NCBI RefSeq assembly: GCF_008086045.1
Contig: NZ_VSEY01000017.1
Coordinates: 124,001-188,000 of the forward strand
Reading direction: 5' to 3'
Origin: Nonomuraea sp. PA05
GTDB lineage: Bacteria; Actinomycetota; Actinomycetes; Streptosporangiales; Streptosporangiaceae
DNA length: 64,000 nucleotides
The notes below the pieces were generated by a model that had not been told where the DNA came from, did not search any database, and was given only the letters and a program-made list of their open reading frames with translations. The position numbers and the translations under genes were made by a program. Below are positions 57,451 to 64,000 of this stretch, piece after piece (within the stretch, counting starts at the first letter, position 1; every line of letters begins with the position of its first letter).

Positions 57451-57491
57451 CGTGTACGGTCAGGGCGCCCACACGTGTACGGTCAGGGCGC
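57451..57491. repeat. Direct repeat upstream of the secreted esterase
   Basis: CGTGTACGGTCAGGGCGC is perfectly repeated (57451-57468 and 57474-57491, 23-bp period) between the GNAT stop and the esterase ribosome-binding site. This is near the likely promoter; a regulatory role is possible but unproven. Confidence 0.7.
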
Positions 57492-57511
57492 TCCGCCGGA
57501 AGGAGATTTCC

Positions 57512-59068
57512 GTGCGACTCATTCCCGCAGCAGCGATTCTGCTCCTCACCACCCTCCTCGCCGCCCCCGCCGCCGCTGAGTCCAGGTCCCCTGACCAGGT
57601 GCGGACGGACAAGGGCGTGGTCAAGGGCCAGGTGCTGGACGACCGCAGGGAGTTCAAGGGCATCCCGTACGCCGCGCCGCCCGTCGGCGACCTGCGCTGG
57701 AAGGCGCCGCGACCGGCCGAGGCGTGGCGGGGCGTGCGCGACGCGACGGCCTTCGCCAGCCAGTGCGCGCAGCCCGCCAACCCCTTCGGCGGCCCCGTGG
57801 CGACGTACGTCGAGGACTGCCTCTACCTCAACGTCACCGCCCCGCGCCGCGCGGGACGGCTGCCCGTGATGGTCTGGGTGCACGGCGGCGGCAACCTCAC
57901 CGGCACCAGCGCCCTGTACGACGGCGCCAAGCTGGCCGTCGAGGGCGGCGTCGTGGTCGTCACCGTCAACTACCGGCTGGGCGTGCTGGGCTGGCTGGCG
58001 CACCCCGCGCTGGAGGCCGGCGAACGCTACCAGAGCGGCAACTACGGGCTGCTCGACCAGCAGGCGGCGCTGCGCTGGGTGCGCCGCAACATCGCGGCCT
58101 TCGGCGGCGACCCGGGCAACGTGACCCTGTTCGGCGAGTCGGCGGGCGGCGCCGACACCTGCGCCAACCTGGCCTCGCCGACGGCGGCGGGCCTGTTCCA
58201 CCGCGCGATCCCGCAGAGCTACAGCTGCGCCTGGCCGACCAGGACCGAGCAGGAGGCCGAGACGGCGGGCGCCGGCTTCGCCACGGCCGTGGGCTGCTCC
58301 GACGCGGCCTGCCTGCGCGCGCTGCCCGTGCGGACGATGCTGGAGAGCTACCAGGAGGACAACCCGTACGCCGTGGCGGGGGCCGACCACGTGCTGCCCG
58401 CGCAGCCGTACGAGGCGTTCGCCTCGGGGCGCTACAACCGCATGCCGATCATCCACGGCAACACCCTGGACGAGATGCGGCTGTTCCTGTCGCTGCAGTA
58501 CCCGCAGCCGATCACGGTGGAGCAGTACGAGGCGTTCGTGCGTGGCACCTACGGCGCCGACGCCGACGCGGTCCTGGCCCGCTACCCCGCCTCGGCCTAT
58601 CCGGACCTGCGGATCGCGGTCGCGACGCTGCTGACCGACTTCGGCTCTCCGCTGTCGACCTGCGGCCATCTGGACGCGCTCGGCCTGTTCGCGCGCTCCG
58701 GCGTGCCGGTCTGGGGCTACCAGTTCGCCGACAGGACGGCGCCGCCGCTGATCGACGTGCCGGGGTTCGAGGAGGGCGCCTACCACGCCTCCGAGCTGGA
58801 GTACCTGTTCCCCGGGCTGCTGCCGGGCGCCGGGCTGAACGCCGAGCAGGAGCGGCTGTCGGACGCCATGGTCGGCTTCTGGACGTCGTTCGCCGCCACC
58901 GGCCGTCCCAAGGCGGCGGGCTGGCCGCGCTACCGCTCGACGGGCGACGTGCTGAGCCTGGCGCCGGGGCCGCGCGGCATCCGCACGGTGGACCCGGCCA
59001 AGGCGAGCAACTGCGCGTTCTGGGCGTCGCTGGGCACCACCCCGCGCCTCAGGGCGGGGGGTGGCTGA
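57512..59068 (+). CDS. Secreted type-B carboxylesterase/lipase
   Basis: A 518-residue exported esterase. The signal peptide is LIPAAAILLLTTLLAAPAAA (cleavage near AAA-ESR). Family blocks are all consensus: EFKGIPYAAPPVGDLRWKAP, MVWVHGGGNLTGTSALYDG (oxyanion loop), VRRNIAAFGGDPGNVTLFGE then SAGGADTC (GESAGG nucleophile elbow), and a GxxHxxE-type His block EGAYHASELEYLFPG. It should hydrolyse carboxylic esters outside the cell. GTG 57512 has AAGGAG before it. Unlike the cytoplasmic relative at 3845, all catalytic motifs are canonical. It ends at the edge of a 36-bp tandem repeat. Confidence 0.92.
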   Translation: MRLIPAAAILLLTTLLAAPAAAESRSPDQVRTDKGVVKGQVLDDRREFKGIPYAAPPVGDLRWKAPRPAEAWRGVRDATAFASQCAQPANPFGGPVATYVEDCLYLNVTAPRRAGRLPVMVWVHGGGNLTGTSALYDGAKLAVEGGVVVVTVNYRLGVLGWLAHPALEAGERYQSGNYGLLDQQAALRWVRRNIAAFGGDPGNVTLFGESAGGADTCANLASPTAAGLFHRAIPQSYSCAWPTRTEQEAETAGAGFATAVGCSDAACLRALPVRTMLESYQEDNPYAVAGADHVLPAQPYEAFASGRYNRMPIIHGNTLDEMRLFLSLQYPQPITVEQYEAFVRGTYGADADAVLARYPASAYPDLRIAVATLLTDFGSPLSTCGHLDALGLFARSGVPVWGYQFADRTAPPLIDVPGFEEGAYHASELEYLFPGLLPGAGLNAEQERLSDAMVGFWTSFAATGRPKAAGWPRYRSTGDVLSLAPGPRGIRTVDPAKASNCAFWASLGTTPRLRAGGG

Positions 59069-59192
59069 GCTGGATCGAGGTCGGCTCAGGACAACTAGCG
59101 GGTGAGCTGGTCGAGGTCGGCTCAGGAAAGGGACTGGGCGAGCTCGTCCAGGTCGGCTCAGGACAGGGAGCGGGTGAGCTTGTCAAGGTCGG
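59067..59192. repeat. 36-bp tandem repeat between the esterase and RpiR genes
   Basis: Units start at 59067, 59104, 59140 and 59176 (period 36-37 bp): GAGCT(G/C/T)G(T/A)(C/T)(C/G/A)AGGTCGGC, with a (C/G)AGGACA block. On the minus strand each copy reads like the end of the RpiR protein (ADLDxL...SLS, then stop). The copies look like successive duplications of the gene's 3' end. Confidence 0.8.
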
Positions 59193-59973
59193 CCAGCCGC
59201 CGGGCGGGCGCGAGCAGCGCGGCGGCGGCGACGAGCAGCAGCTCGGTGACCGCGATCTCGTGCGCGAGCGGCGCGATCGGGCCGCTCGCCTCGCGCGGCA
59301 GGCTGATCAGCACCTCCGCCTGCGCGGCCAGCGGTGACCCCCAGGCGTCGGTGACGAGCACCAGGCGCGCGCCCCGCTCGTGCGCGGCGCGCACGAACCG
59401 GGCGGTGTCGGGGGAGTAGCGGCGGAAGTCGTAGGCCACGACCACGTCGGACGGCCCCAGGTCCAGCACCGTACGGGCGCGGGCGGGCGCCGGGTCGGGC
59501 ACCCGGTGCGCGCCGGGCCGCAGGCTGGCGAGCTGGCGGATCAGGTATTCGGCCGCCAGCTCGCTCAGCGGGCCACCGAGCGCCCACACGGTGCGCGCCT
59601 CGGCCAGCAGCGCGGCCACCTTGTTGCAGAGCGACTCGGGGACGGCGGCCAGCGTGCCGTCGAGCCCGGCCCGCAGGTCCTCCGCCGCCTGACCGAGGTT
59701 CGTGGGCCCCGCGACGTGCTCCAGGAGCTGGGAACGATCGCGGGCCCCGTGCCGCACGGCCGCCTGGAACGCGGCGAACCCGCCGAACCCGAGCCGGTCG
59801 AACAGCCGCGAGGCCGTCGGCGGGCTCACCCCCGCCCGCTCGGCCAGGGCGCGCAGCGAGCCGAGCGCCGCGAACGGGTAGTCGTCGAGCAGCACGCGCA
59901 CGACGGCGCGCTCCCCGGGCGGCAACTCGGGATAGACGGCGCCGAGGCGGGCCGCGATCGGATCGTTCTCCAC
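59158..59973 (-). CDS. RpiR family transcriptional regulator (HTH_6-SIS)
   Basis: A 271-residue regulator. Residues 5-78 are the RpiR HTH: PPGERAVVRVLLDDYPFAAL, SLRALAERAGVSPPTASRLF and DRLGFGGFAAFQAAVRHG. Residues 125-245 form the sugar-isomerase (SIS) sensor: ARTVWALGGPLSELAAEYLI, DVVVAYDFRRYSPDTARFV and RGARLVLVTDAWGSP. RpiR proteins usually sense phosphosugars. Here it is divergent from a threonine synthase, suggesting control of that gene by a sugar phosphate or another metabolite. The gene ends within the 36-bp tandem repeat. Confidence 0.9.
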   Translation of the reverse strand: MENDPIAARLGAVYPELPPGERAVVRVLLDDYPFAALGSLRALAERAGVSPPTASRLFDRLGFGGFAAFQAAVRHGARDRSQLLEHVAGPTNLGQAAEDLRAGLDGTLAAVPESLCNKVAALLAEARTVWALGGPLSELAAEYLIRQLASLRPGAHRVPDPAPARARTVLDLGPSDVVVAYDFRRYSPDTARFVRAAHERGARLVLVTDAWGSPLAAQAEVLISLPREASGPIAPLAHEIAVTELLLVAAAALLAPARRLADLDKLTRSLS

Positions 59974-60000
59974 AATGACAAATGTTACATCAACCCCCGT

Positions 60001-60028
60001 TTGACGAAATAGGCGAAACGAGTGTTAC
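60001..60028 (+). promoter_or_regulatory. thrC promoter, nearly leaderless
   Basis: TTGACG (60001-60006), a 16-bp spacer and TGTTAC (60023-60028) form a -35/-10 pair; the ATG is nine bases downstream and no ribosome-binding site is present. GTTAC also occurs in the reverse-side region near 59985, a possible RpiR site. Confidence 0.5.
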
Positions 60029-60037
60029 GGTGCCGCC

Positions 60038-61102
60038 ATGACTACCTGGCACGGCCTCATCGACAGCCCGTACCGGCGTTGGCTGCCGGTCACCCCCGAC
60101 ACCCCGTCCGTCTCGCTCAACGAGGGCAACACTCCGCTGCTGCGCTCGGCGCACCTGTCGGAGCTGACGGGGTGCGAGGTCTGGCTGAAGGTGGAGGGCG
60201 CGAACCCGACGGGCTCGTTCAAGGACCGCGGCATGACGGTGGCGATCAGCCGGGCCGCCGAGGCCGGCGCCGAAGTGGTCATCTGCGCCTCCACGGGCAA
60301 CACCAGCGCCTCGGCCGCCGCCTACGCCGCCCGCGCCGGGCTGACCGCCGCCGTGCTGGTGCCCAGGAGCGGCGTCGCGCTGGGCAAGCTGAGCCAGGCC
60401 GTCCGGTACGGCGCCGAGATCGTGGAGATCGACGGCACCTTCGACGACTGCCTGCGGGTGGCCCGCGAGCTGGCCGCCCACCACCCGATCGCGCTGGTCA
60501 ACTCGGTCGGCAACGAGCTGCGCCTGTCGGGGCAGCGCACGGTGGCGTACGAGATCGTGGACGCGCTCGGCGACGCGCCCGACGTGCACTGCCTGCCGGT
60601 GGGCAACGGCGGCAACATCACCGCCACCTGGGGCGGCTACCGCAACTACCGCGAGGCCGGGCTGTCGTCGCGGCTGCCGCGCCTGTGGGGCTTCCAGGCG
60701 GCGGGCGCGGCCCCGTTCGTCCGCGGCGAGCCCGTCGCCCTGCCCCGCACGGCGGCCACCGCGATCAACATCGGCCGCCCGGCCACCTGGGACGGCGCGC
60801 TGGCCGCCCGCGACGAGTCGGGCGGGTTCATCGCCGCGGTGACCGACGAGCAGATCTTCGCGGCGTACCGGCTGGTGGCCCGCCGTGACGGCGTCTTCGC
60901 CGAGCCCGCCTCCGCGGCCGGCGTGGCGGGCCTGCTCGACCTGCACGCCAGGGGCGGGCTGGAGCCCGGCCTGCGCATCGTGATCACGCTCAGCGGCAAC
61001 GGGCTGAAGGACCTCGACGCCTCCCTGCGTGACGGTTACACCGCCACCGAGACCTCGGCCGCCACCTCGGACGTGGCCCGCGCCCTACGCCTGGCCGCCT
61101 GA
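60038..61102 (+). CDS. thrC: Threonine synthase
   Basis: A 354-residue PLP enzyme, converting O-phosphohomoserine to threonine. Landmarks: NEGNTPLLRSAHLSELTG, the PLP-lysine in NPTGSFKDRGMTVAI (Lys62), ASTGNTSASAAAYAARAGL and the phosphate-binding LPVGNGGNITATWGGY. Length and motif set fit the short actinobacterial threonine synthase. It lies alone, away from hom and thrB, and is divergent from an RpiR regulator. The start is the ATG nine bases after a clear promoter, so the transcript is probably leaderless; an extra copy elsewhere in the genome is possible. Confidence 0.92.
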   Translation: MTTWHGLIDSPYRRWLPVTPDTPSVSLNEGNTPLLRSAHLSELTGCEVWLKVEGANPTGSFKDRGMTVAISRAAEAGAEVVICASTGNTSASAAAYAARAGLTAAVLVPRSGVALGKLSQAVRYGAEIVEIDGTFDDCLRVARELAAHHPIALVNSVGNELRLSGQRTVAYEIVDALGDAPDVHCLPVGNGGNITATWGGYRNYREAGLSSRLPRLWGFQAAGAAPFVRGEPVALPRTAATAINIGRPATWDGALAARDESGGFIAAVTDEQIFAAYRLVARRDGVFAEPASAAGVAGLLDLHARGGLEPGLRIVITLSGNGLKDLDASLRDGYTATETSAATSDVARALRLAA

Positions 61103-61133
61103 AACAACTAACAGTAACCATTAGGCAACGTTA

Positions 61134-61149
61134 TGTGACTTCGGTCACG
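61134..61149 (+). promoter_or_regulatory. CRP-like binding site upstream of the secreted nuclease
   Basis: TGTGA-CTTCGG-TCACG (61134-61149) matches the TGTGA-N6-TCACA CRP consensus at 9 of 10 positions; the inner GTGAC-TTCG-GTCAC is also a small UUCG-type hairpin. It lies 114 bp before the nuclease start. A CRP-family target is plausible. Confidence 0.5.
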
Positions 61150-61262
61150 GGCACGAATGTCGCGACAAAGCCGACGAGGCGGCCGATACGGCCATATGCC
61201 TGCCCCTCCATCGGCGTATCGCGCCTGGCCGGCGATCTTCCCTTCCCGAGAGGAACGCCACC

Positions 61263-61916
61263 GTGCCCCCGATCCTGCCCCCGATCCTGCCCCCGATCCT
61301 GCCTGCCCTGCGGCGCGCGAGCGCCGCCGCCCTCCTGCTCACCGCCGGGGCGGCGGCGCCCGCGTACGCGCCGGAGACCGCTCCATGCGAGCGCCACCTG
61401 AAGCCGGCCCACACCTACCACGCCCACCACCACACCTTCACCACCGACGACGCCGGACGCCCCGTCGAGGCCCTGGCCAGGAGACTCACCGACAAGAGCG
61501 CCGCACGCACCGGCTGCCAGAGCACCGTCGGCAACTGGGGCGGCAGCGGCGACTGGAACGGCGGCCACCTCATCGCCGCCTCCTTCGACGGCGTCGGCCT
61601 GCGCTACAACCTCGTCCCCATGCAGGGCAGGCAGATCAACCAGGGCCTGATGAAACGCGTCGAGGACGGCGCCCGCTCCTGCCTGGACGGCGACGGCGCC
61701 GTGGCCGGCTACCGGGTGCGCCTGCGCTACCCCGACCGCGACACCCTCGCCCCCGACCAGATCACGATCACCCTGTCGGCCCCCGGAAAGCTGAAGTTCG
61801 ACCTGCCGAACCGCGCGCTGCCCGCCAAGGAGTTCGAGGCCAGGCAGGAAAAGATCACCAAGGCGTTCCAGGAGGCCCGCTGCACTGTGCGGACGGTATC
61901 AATCACTCGCAGATGA
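61263..61916 (+). CDS. Secreted DNA/RNA non-specific endonuclease
   Basis: A 217-residue exported nuclease. The N-terminus is odd: MPPILPPILPPILPALRRAS, three direct PPIL repeats (12 bp each) before a hydrophobic signal segment (AALLLTAGAAAPAYA). The nuclease core reads GNWGGSGDWNGGHLIAASFD and LRYNLVPMQGRQINQGLMKR, the GGHLIA...N-L-V-P-M pattern of Endonuclease_NS_2, with His as the likely catalytic base. It could degrade environmental nucleic acid or act in competition; no immunity gene is adjacent. GTG start with GAGAGGA upstream; a CRP-like site lies further upstream. Confidence 0.82.
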   Translation: MPPILPPILPPILPALRRASAAALLLTAGAAAPAYAPETAPCERHLKPAHTYHAHHHTFTTDDAGRPVEALARRLTDKSAARTGCQSTVGNWGGSGDWNGGHLIAASFDGVGLRYNLVPMQGRQINQGLMKRVEDGARSCLDGDGAVAGYRVRLRYPDRDTLAPDQITITLSAPGKLKFDLPNRALPAKEFEARQEKITKAFQEARCTVRTVSITRR

Positions 61917-61981
61917 TCCGCCGGAAAGTTGTGGGATCCCTCCATGCCCGTCCGTGACCCTCGTGGTGTGGGATCGACTCC

Positions 61982-62581
61982 ATGAAGAAACAGCGCGGGA
62001 TCGCGACGCAGACCCTGGCGAGGGTGGCCGTGTTCGCGGCGCTCATCGCCGTCCTCGGCGTGCCGGGCACGCTGAACGTCTTCGGGGCCGCCGTTCCCAT
62101 CACGCTCCAGACGATGGGCGTCATGCTGGCCGGGGTGATCCTGGGCTCGTGGCGGGCCGCGCTGGCCGTCCTGGTGCTGCTCGTGCTGATCGCCGCCGGG
62201 CTGCCGCTGGCGGCCGGCGGGCGGGGCGGGCTCGGGGTGTTCACCGGGCCTTCGGCCGGGTTCCTGATCGGCTGGCTGCCCGGCGCGGCGGTGACCGGGT
62301 GGCTGACGGAGCGGGCGGGCCGCGACCCGAGCACCCTGCAACTGTTCGTGGCCTGCTTGGTAGGTTGCATCGGCGTGATCTACTTGTTCGGGATCCCCGT
62401 GTGGTCGCTCGTGAGCGGGATCTCGCTCGGCGCGGCCGCGCTGAGCACCCTCGTCTTCCTGCCGGGCGACCTGATCAAGGCGGGGCTGACCGCGGTCGTG
62501 GCCAGGGGCACGCAGCGGGCCTACCCCGACGCGGTGCCCGCCGTGCACCGGGAACGCGTGCGCTCGGACCGGGGGCGTTGA
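61982..62581 (+). CDS. bioY: Biotin transporter BioY (ECF transporter S component)
   Basis: A 199-residue integral membrane protein with six helices, the substrate-binding S component of the biotin ECF transporter. Blocks: VPITLQTMGVMLAGVILGSW near residue 38, GGRGGLGVFTGPSAGFLIGW near 78 and VFLPGDLIKAGLTAVVARGT at the C-terminus, the BioY hallmark. It takes up biotin, alone or with the ECF ATPase module (not in this window). TGTGGGATC is repeated in its upstream region (about 61930 and 61969), a possible operator. It is followed, after 7 bases, by an acyl-CoA ligase gene. Confidence 0.9.
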   Translation: MKKQRGIATQTLARVAVFAALIAVLGVPGTLNVFGAAVPITLQTMGVMLAGVILGSWRAALAVLVLLVLIAAGLPLAAGGRGGLGVFTGPSAGFLIGWLPGAAVTGWLTERAGRDPSTLQLFVACLVGCIGVIYLFGIPVWSLVSGISLGAAALSTLVFLPGDLIKAGLTAVVARGTQRAYPDAVPAVHRERVRSDRGR

Positions 62582-62588
62582 CCCCTTC

Positions 62589-64000
62589 ATGCCCGTAGCA
62601 CGACACGTCCTGGCGCACGCCGCCGAGCGCCCGTCCCGGCTCGCCGTGTGCGGTCCCGCGGGCGAGCTGACCTACGCCCGGTTCGCCGGGAAGATCGACG
62701 GCGCCGCCCGTCACCTGCGCGGGCGGGGCGTCGGGCCCGGCGCGCTGGTAGCCGTCGCCCTGGCCGACCCCGTGGAGCTGCTCACCGCCGTGCTGGCGGC
62801 CGACCTGGCCGGAGCCACGCCGCTGGTGGGCGACCCCGCCTGGGACGGCGAGCGGTGGGACCAGATCACCGGCGAGGACCTCGCCGCCCGCATCGACACG
62901 CCGCTCCCGTCCGACGCACTCCCGTCCGACGCGGGTTCGCTCCGCGCGCGTCCGTCCGATGCGGGCCCGTCCGACGCGGGCTCGTCCGATGCGGGCCCGT
63001 CCGACGCGGGCTCGTCCGACGCGGGCCCGTCCGTGTGGGGCGAGGCGCGCCCGGACGACCTGGCCTGGGCGTGCTTCAGCTCGGGCAGCACCGGCCGCCC
63101 CCGCGCCATCGTCCGCACCCGCGCCTCGTGGACTGGCTCCTACCCGCACCTGGACGAGCTGACCGGGATCGGCCCGGACGACGTCGTGCTGGTGCCGGGC
63201 CCGCTCGTCTCCTCCCTGTACTCCTTCGCCGCCCTGCACACCCTGGCCACCGGCGCGACGGCACTCCTGCCCGGCCGCTGGCCCGGCCGATCCCTGACCG
63301 CCCAGCTGGACAGGGCGAGCGTCGTGCACGTGGTACCGCACCGCCTGCCCGACGTGCTCGCGCGGCCCGGCTCCGTCCGCGTGGCCGTGGTCGGCGGCGC
63401 GGCGCTCGACGCCGGCACGCGGGCGGACGCCGCCGCGGCCGGGGTTCGCGTGGTGTCGTACTACGGGGCGACCGAGCTGTCGTTCGTGGCCGCCGACGCG
63501 GACGGGGGCGGGCTGCGGCCCTTTCCCGGCGTGGAGATCGAGGTCCGTACCGGCTCCCACGGGCCGCTCGGCGAGGTGTGGGCCCGCTCGCCCTGGCTGG
63601 CGGAGGGCTACCTGGCGGGCGCCGCCGGGCCGCTGCGGTGCGACGGTGACGGCTGGGTGACCGTCGGCGACCTGGCGGAGCCGTACCGGGAAGGACAGGT
63701 GTTGCGGCTGCGCGGACGCGGCGACGGCGCCATCCAGACGGGCGGCGCCACCGTCGTGCCCGAGGACGTCGAGGAGGTGCTCAGGCAGGTGCCCGGCGTG
63801 GGCGACATCGTGGTGGTCGGGCTGCCGCACCCGTCGCTGGGCTCGGTCGTGACGGCCGTCGTCGAGGCGGAGCCCGCCCTGCAGCCGCCGCGCGCCCTGC
63901 TGGAGGCCACCGCCAGGGGCGGGCTGGACGCGGCGCAACGGCCGCGCCGCTGGTTCGTGGTGCCGAGCCTGCCGCGCAACCCGACGGGCAAACCCGCCCG
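62589..64000 (+). CDS. AMP-dependent acyl-CoA ligase, truncated at the window end
   Basis: About 470 residues of an ANL-superfamily ligase run off the right edge. The adenylation motifs are present: SSGSTGRPRAIVRTRASWTG (P-loop), VVSYYGATELSFVAADADG, and WVTVGDLAEPYREGQVLRLR. The catalytic Lys motif (NPTGKPA) ends the window, so only a few residues are missing. The N-domain lacks some length, and a Pro/Ser/Asp/Ala/Gly repeat (residues 105-147) sits before the P-loop. Its link to BioY suggests a biotin-related or pimelate-type acid, but the substrate cannot be read. The start is the ATG 7 bases after bioY. Confidence 0.88.
   Translation, partial: MPVARHVLAHAAERPSRLAVCGPAGELTYARFAGKIDGAARHLRGRGVGPGALVAVALADPVELLTAVLAADLAGATPLVGDPAWDGERWDQITGEDLAARIDTPLPSDALPSDAGSLRARPSDAGPSDAGSSDAGPSDAGSSDAGPSVWGEARPDDLAWACFSSGSTGRPRAIVRTRASWTGSYPHLDELTGIGPDDVVLVPGPLVSSLYSFAALHTLATGATALLPGRWPGRSLTAQLDRASVVHVVPHRLPDVLARPGSVRVAVVGGAALDAGTRADAAAAGVRVVSYYGATELSFVAADADGGGLRPFPGVEIEVRTGSHGPLGEVWARSPWLAEGYLAGAAGPLRCDGDGWVTVGDLAEPYREGQVLRLRGRGDGAIQTGGATVVPEDVEEVLRQVPGVGDIVVVGLPHPSLGSVVTAVVEAEPALQPPRALLEATARGGLDAAQRPRRWFVVPSLPRNPTGKPA
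62905..63032. repeat. 15-bp minisatellite inside the acyl-CoA ligase gene
   Basis: Units such as GTCCGACGCGGGCTC and GTCCGATGCGGGCCC repeat about eight times (some degenerate) in frame, coding for SDAGP/SDAGS. The 15-bp period preserves the frame. It looks like an expandable linker. Confidence 0.85.

Noticed and set aside
36988..63032. Tandem repeats at 36988, 45277, 59067 and 62905 as possible CRISPR arrays
   Set aside because: Units are directly adjacent without unique spacers, two are inside reading frames with periods that are multiples of three, and no cas gene is present.
24626..64000. P450, FAD monooxygenase, acyl-CoA ligase and pumps as parts of a natural-product cluster
   Set aside because: They are far apart, separately regulated, on different strands, and no PKS, NRPS, terpene or RiPP core gene is present.

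Overview
The window is one contiguous stretch of high-GC chromosomal DNA from a filamentous or soil-type actinobacterium. Evidence: GC-rich third codon positions, frequent GTG starts, ATGA stop-start overlaps, leaderless promoters, AfsR-like and MmyB-type regulators, DUF418 and DUF6204 proteins, an nSTAND1-WD40 protein and F420-type nitroreductase domains. A Streptosporangiales or Streptomycetales relative fits, but no marker here fixes the genus. I see no prophage, no intact insertion sequence, no CRISPR array and no core PKS or NRPS genes. It reads as accessory chromosome arm: many small regulator-plus-target units with scattered decayed genes.

Layout. 1-3.2 kb: tail of an operon (DHA2 efflux pump, NAD(P)-binding protein, DUF418 membrane protein). 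3.2-3.7 kb: two gene fragments (group II intron maturase C-terminus and GNAT C-terminus). 3.8-6.7 kb: carboxylesterase divergent from a TetR regulator, then a GNAT. 7-12.4 kb: small secreted and membrane proteins, zinc alcohol dehydrogenase, MarR/membrane-protein pair, PQQ-type sugar dehydrogenase lipoprotein, DinB protein. 12.5-14.9 kb: decayed MmyB gene, HTH_38-GbsR fusion, TetR plus GNAT. 14.9-17.6 kb: ilvD divergent from an MmyB-type regulator with an operator between. 17.6-22.9 kb: MFS/AhpD-like operon, an AfsR-like NB-ARC/TPR protein and a WYL regulator. 23-25.8 kb: VOC protein, AlkZ-like glycosylase, FAD monooxygenase behind a 28-bp palindrome. 25.8-27.4 kb: polytopic membrane protein plus YtkA-like protein. 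27.4-36.5 kb: the most unusual locus, with three exported-protein genes (a 1302-residue lytic-transglycosylase/SGNH-hydrolase chimera between two small cysteine-rich paralogues) divergent from a 1278-residue nSTAND1-WD40 protein. 36.5-41.6 kb: epimerase/hydrolase fusion with its TetR, and a P450/TetR operon with tandem operators. 41.7-48 kb: two aldo-keto reductases, CAP protein, MarR/MFS pair, broken Eis gene, phosphotransferase. 48-50.9 kb: nitroreductase-hemerythrin fusion, three tRNA genes (Glu, Arg, Cys), SDR/TetR pair. 51.6-57.4 kb: MerR, TetR, DUF6204, ECF sigma with membrane partner, membrane glycosyltransferase, XRE-cupin, GNAT. 57.5-64 kb: secreted carboxylesterase, RpiR divergent from threonine synthase, secreted nuclease, BioY and a truncated acyl-CoA ligase.

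How the genes work together. The dominant pattern is a divergent or adjacent regulator plus one enzyme or pump, often with a clear palindrome between them (MarR/MFS at 44.0 kb, LmrA-like TetR at 38.3 and 38.9 kb, TetR/P450 at 41.6 kb, TetR/SDR at 50.9 kb, MerR at 51.6 kb). Sixteen intact regulators lie in 64 kb. Coordinates for starts were chosen from ribosome-binding sites, leaderless promoters and family start positions, and are flagged where they differ from the longest frame. No database searches were run; family names are from motif recognition.
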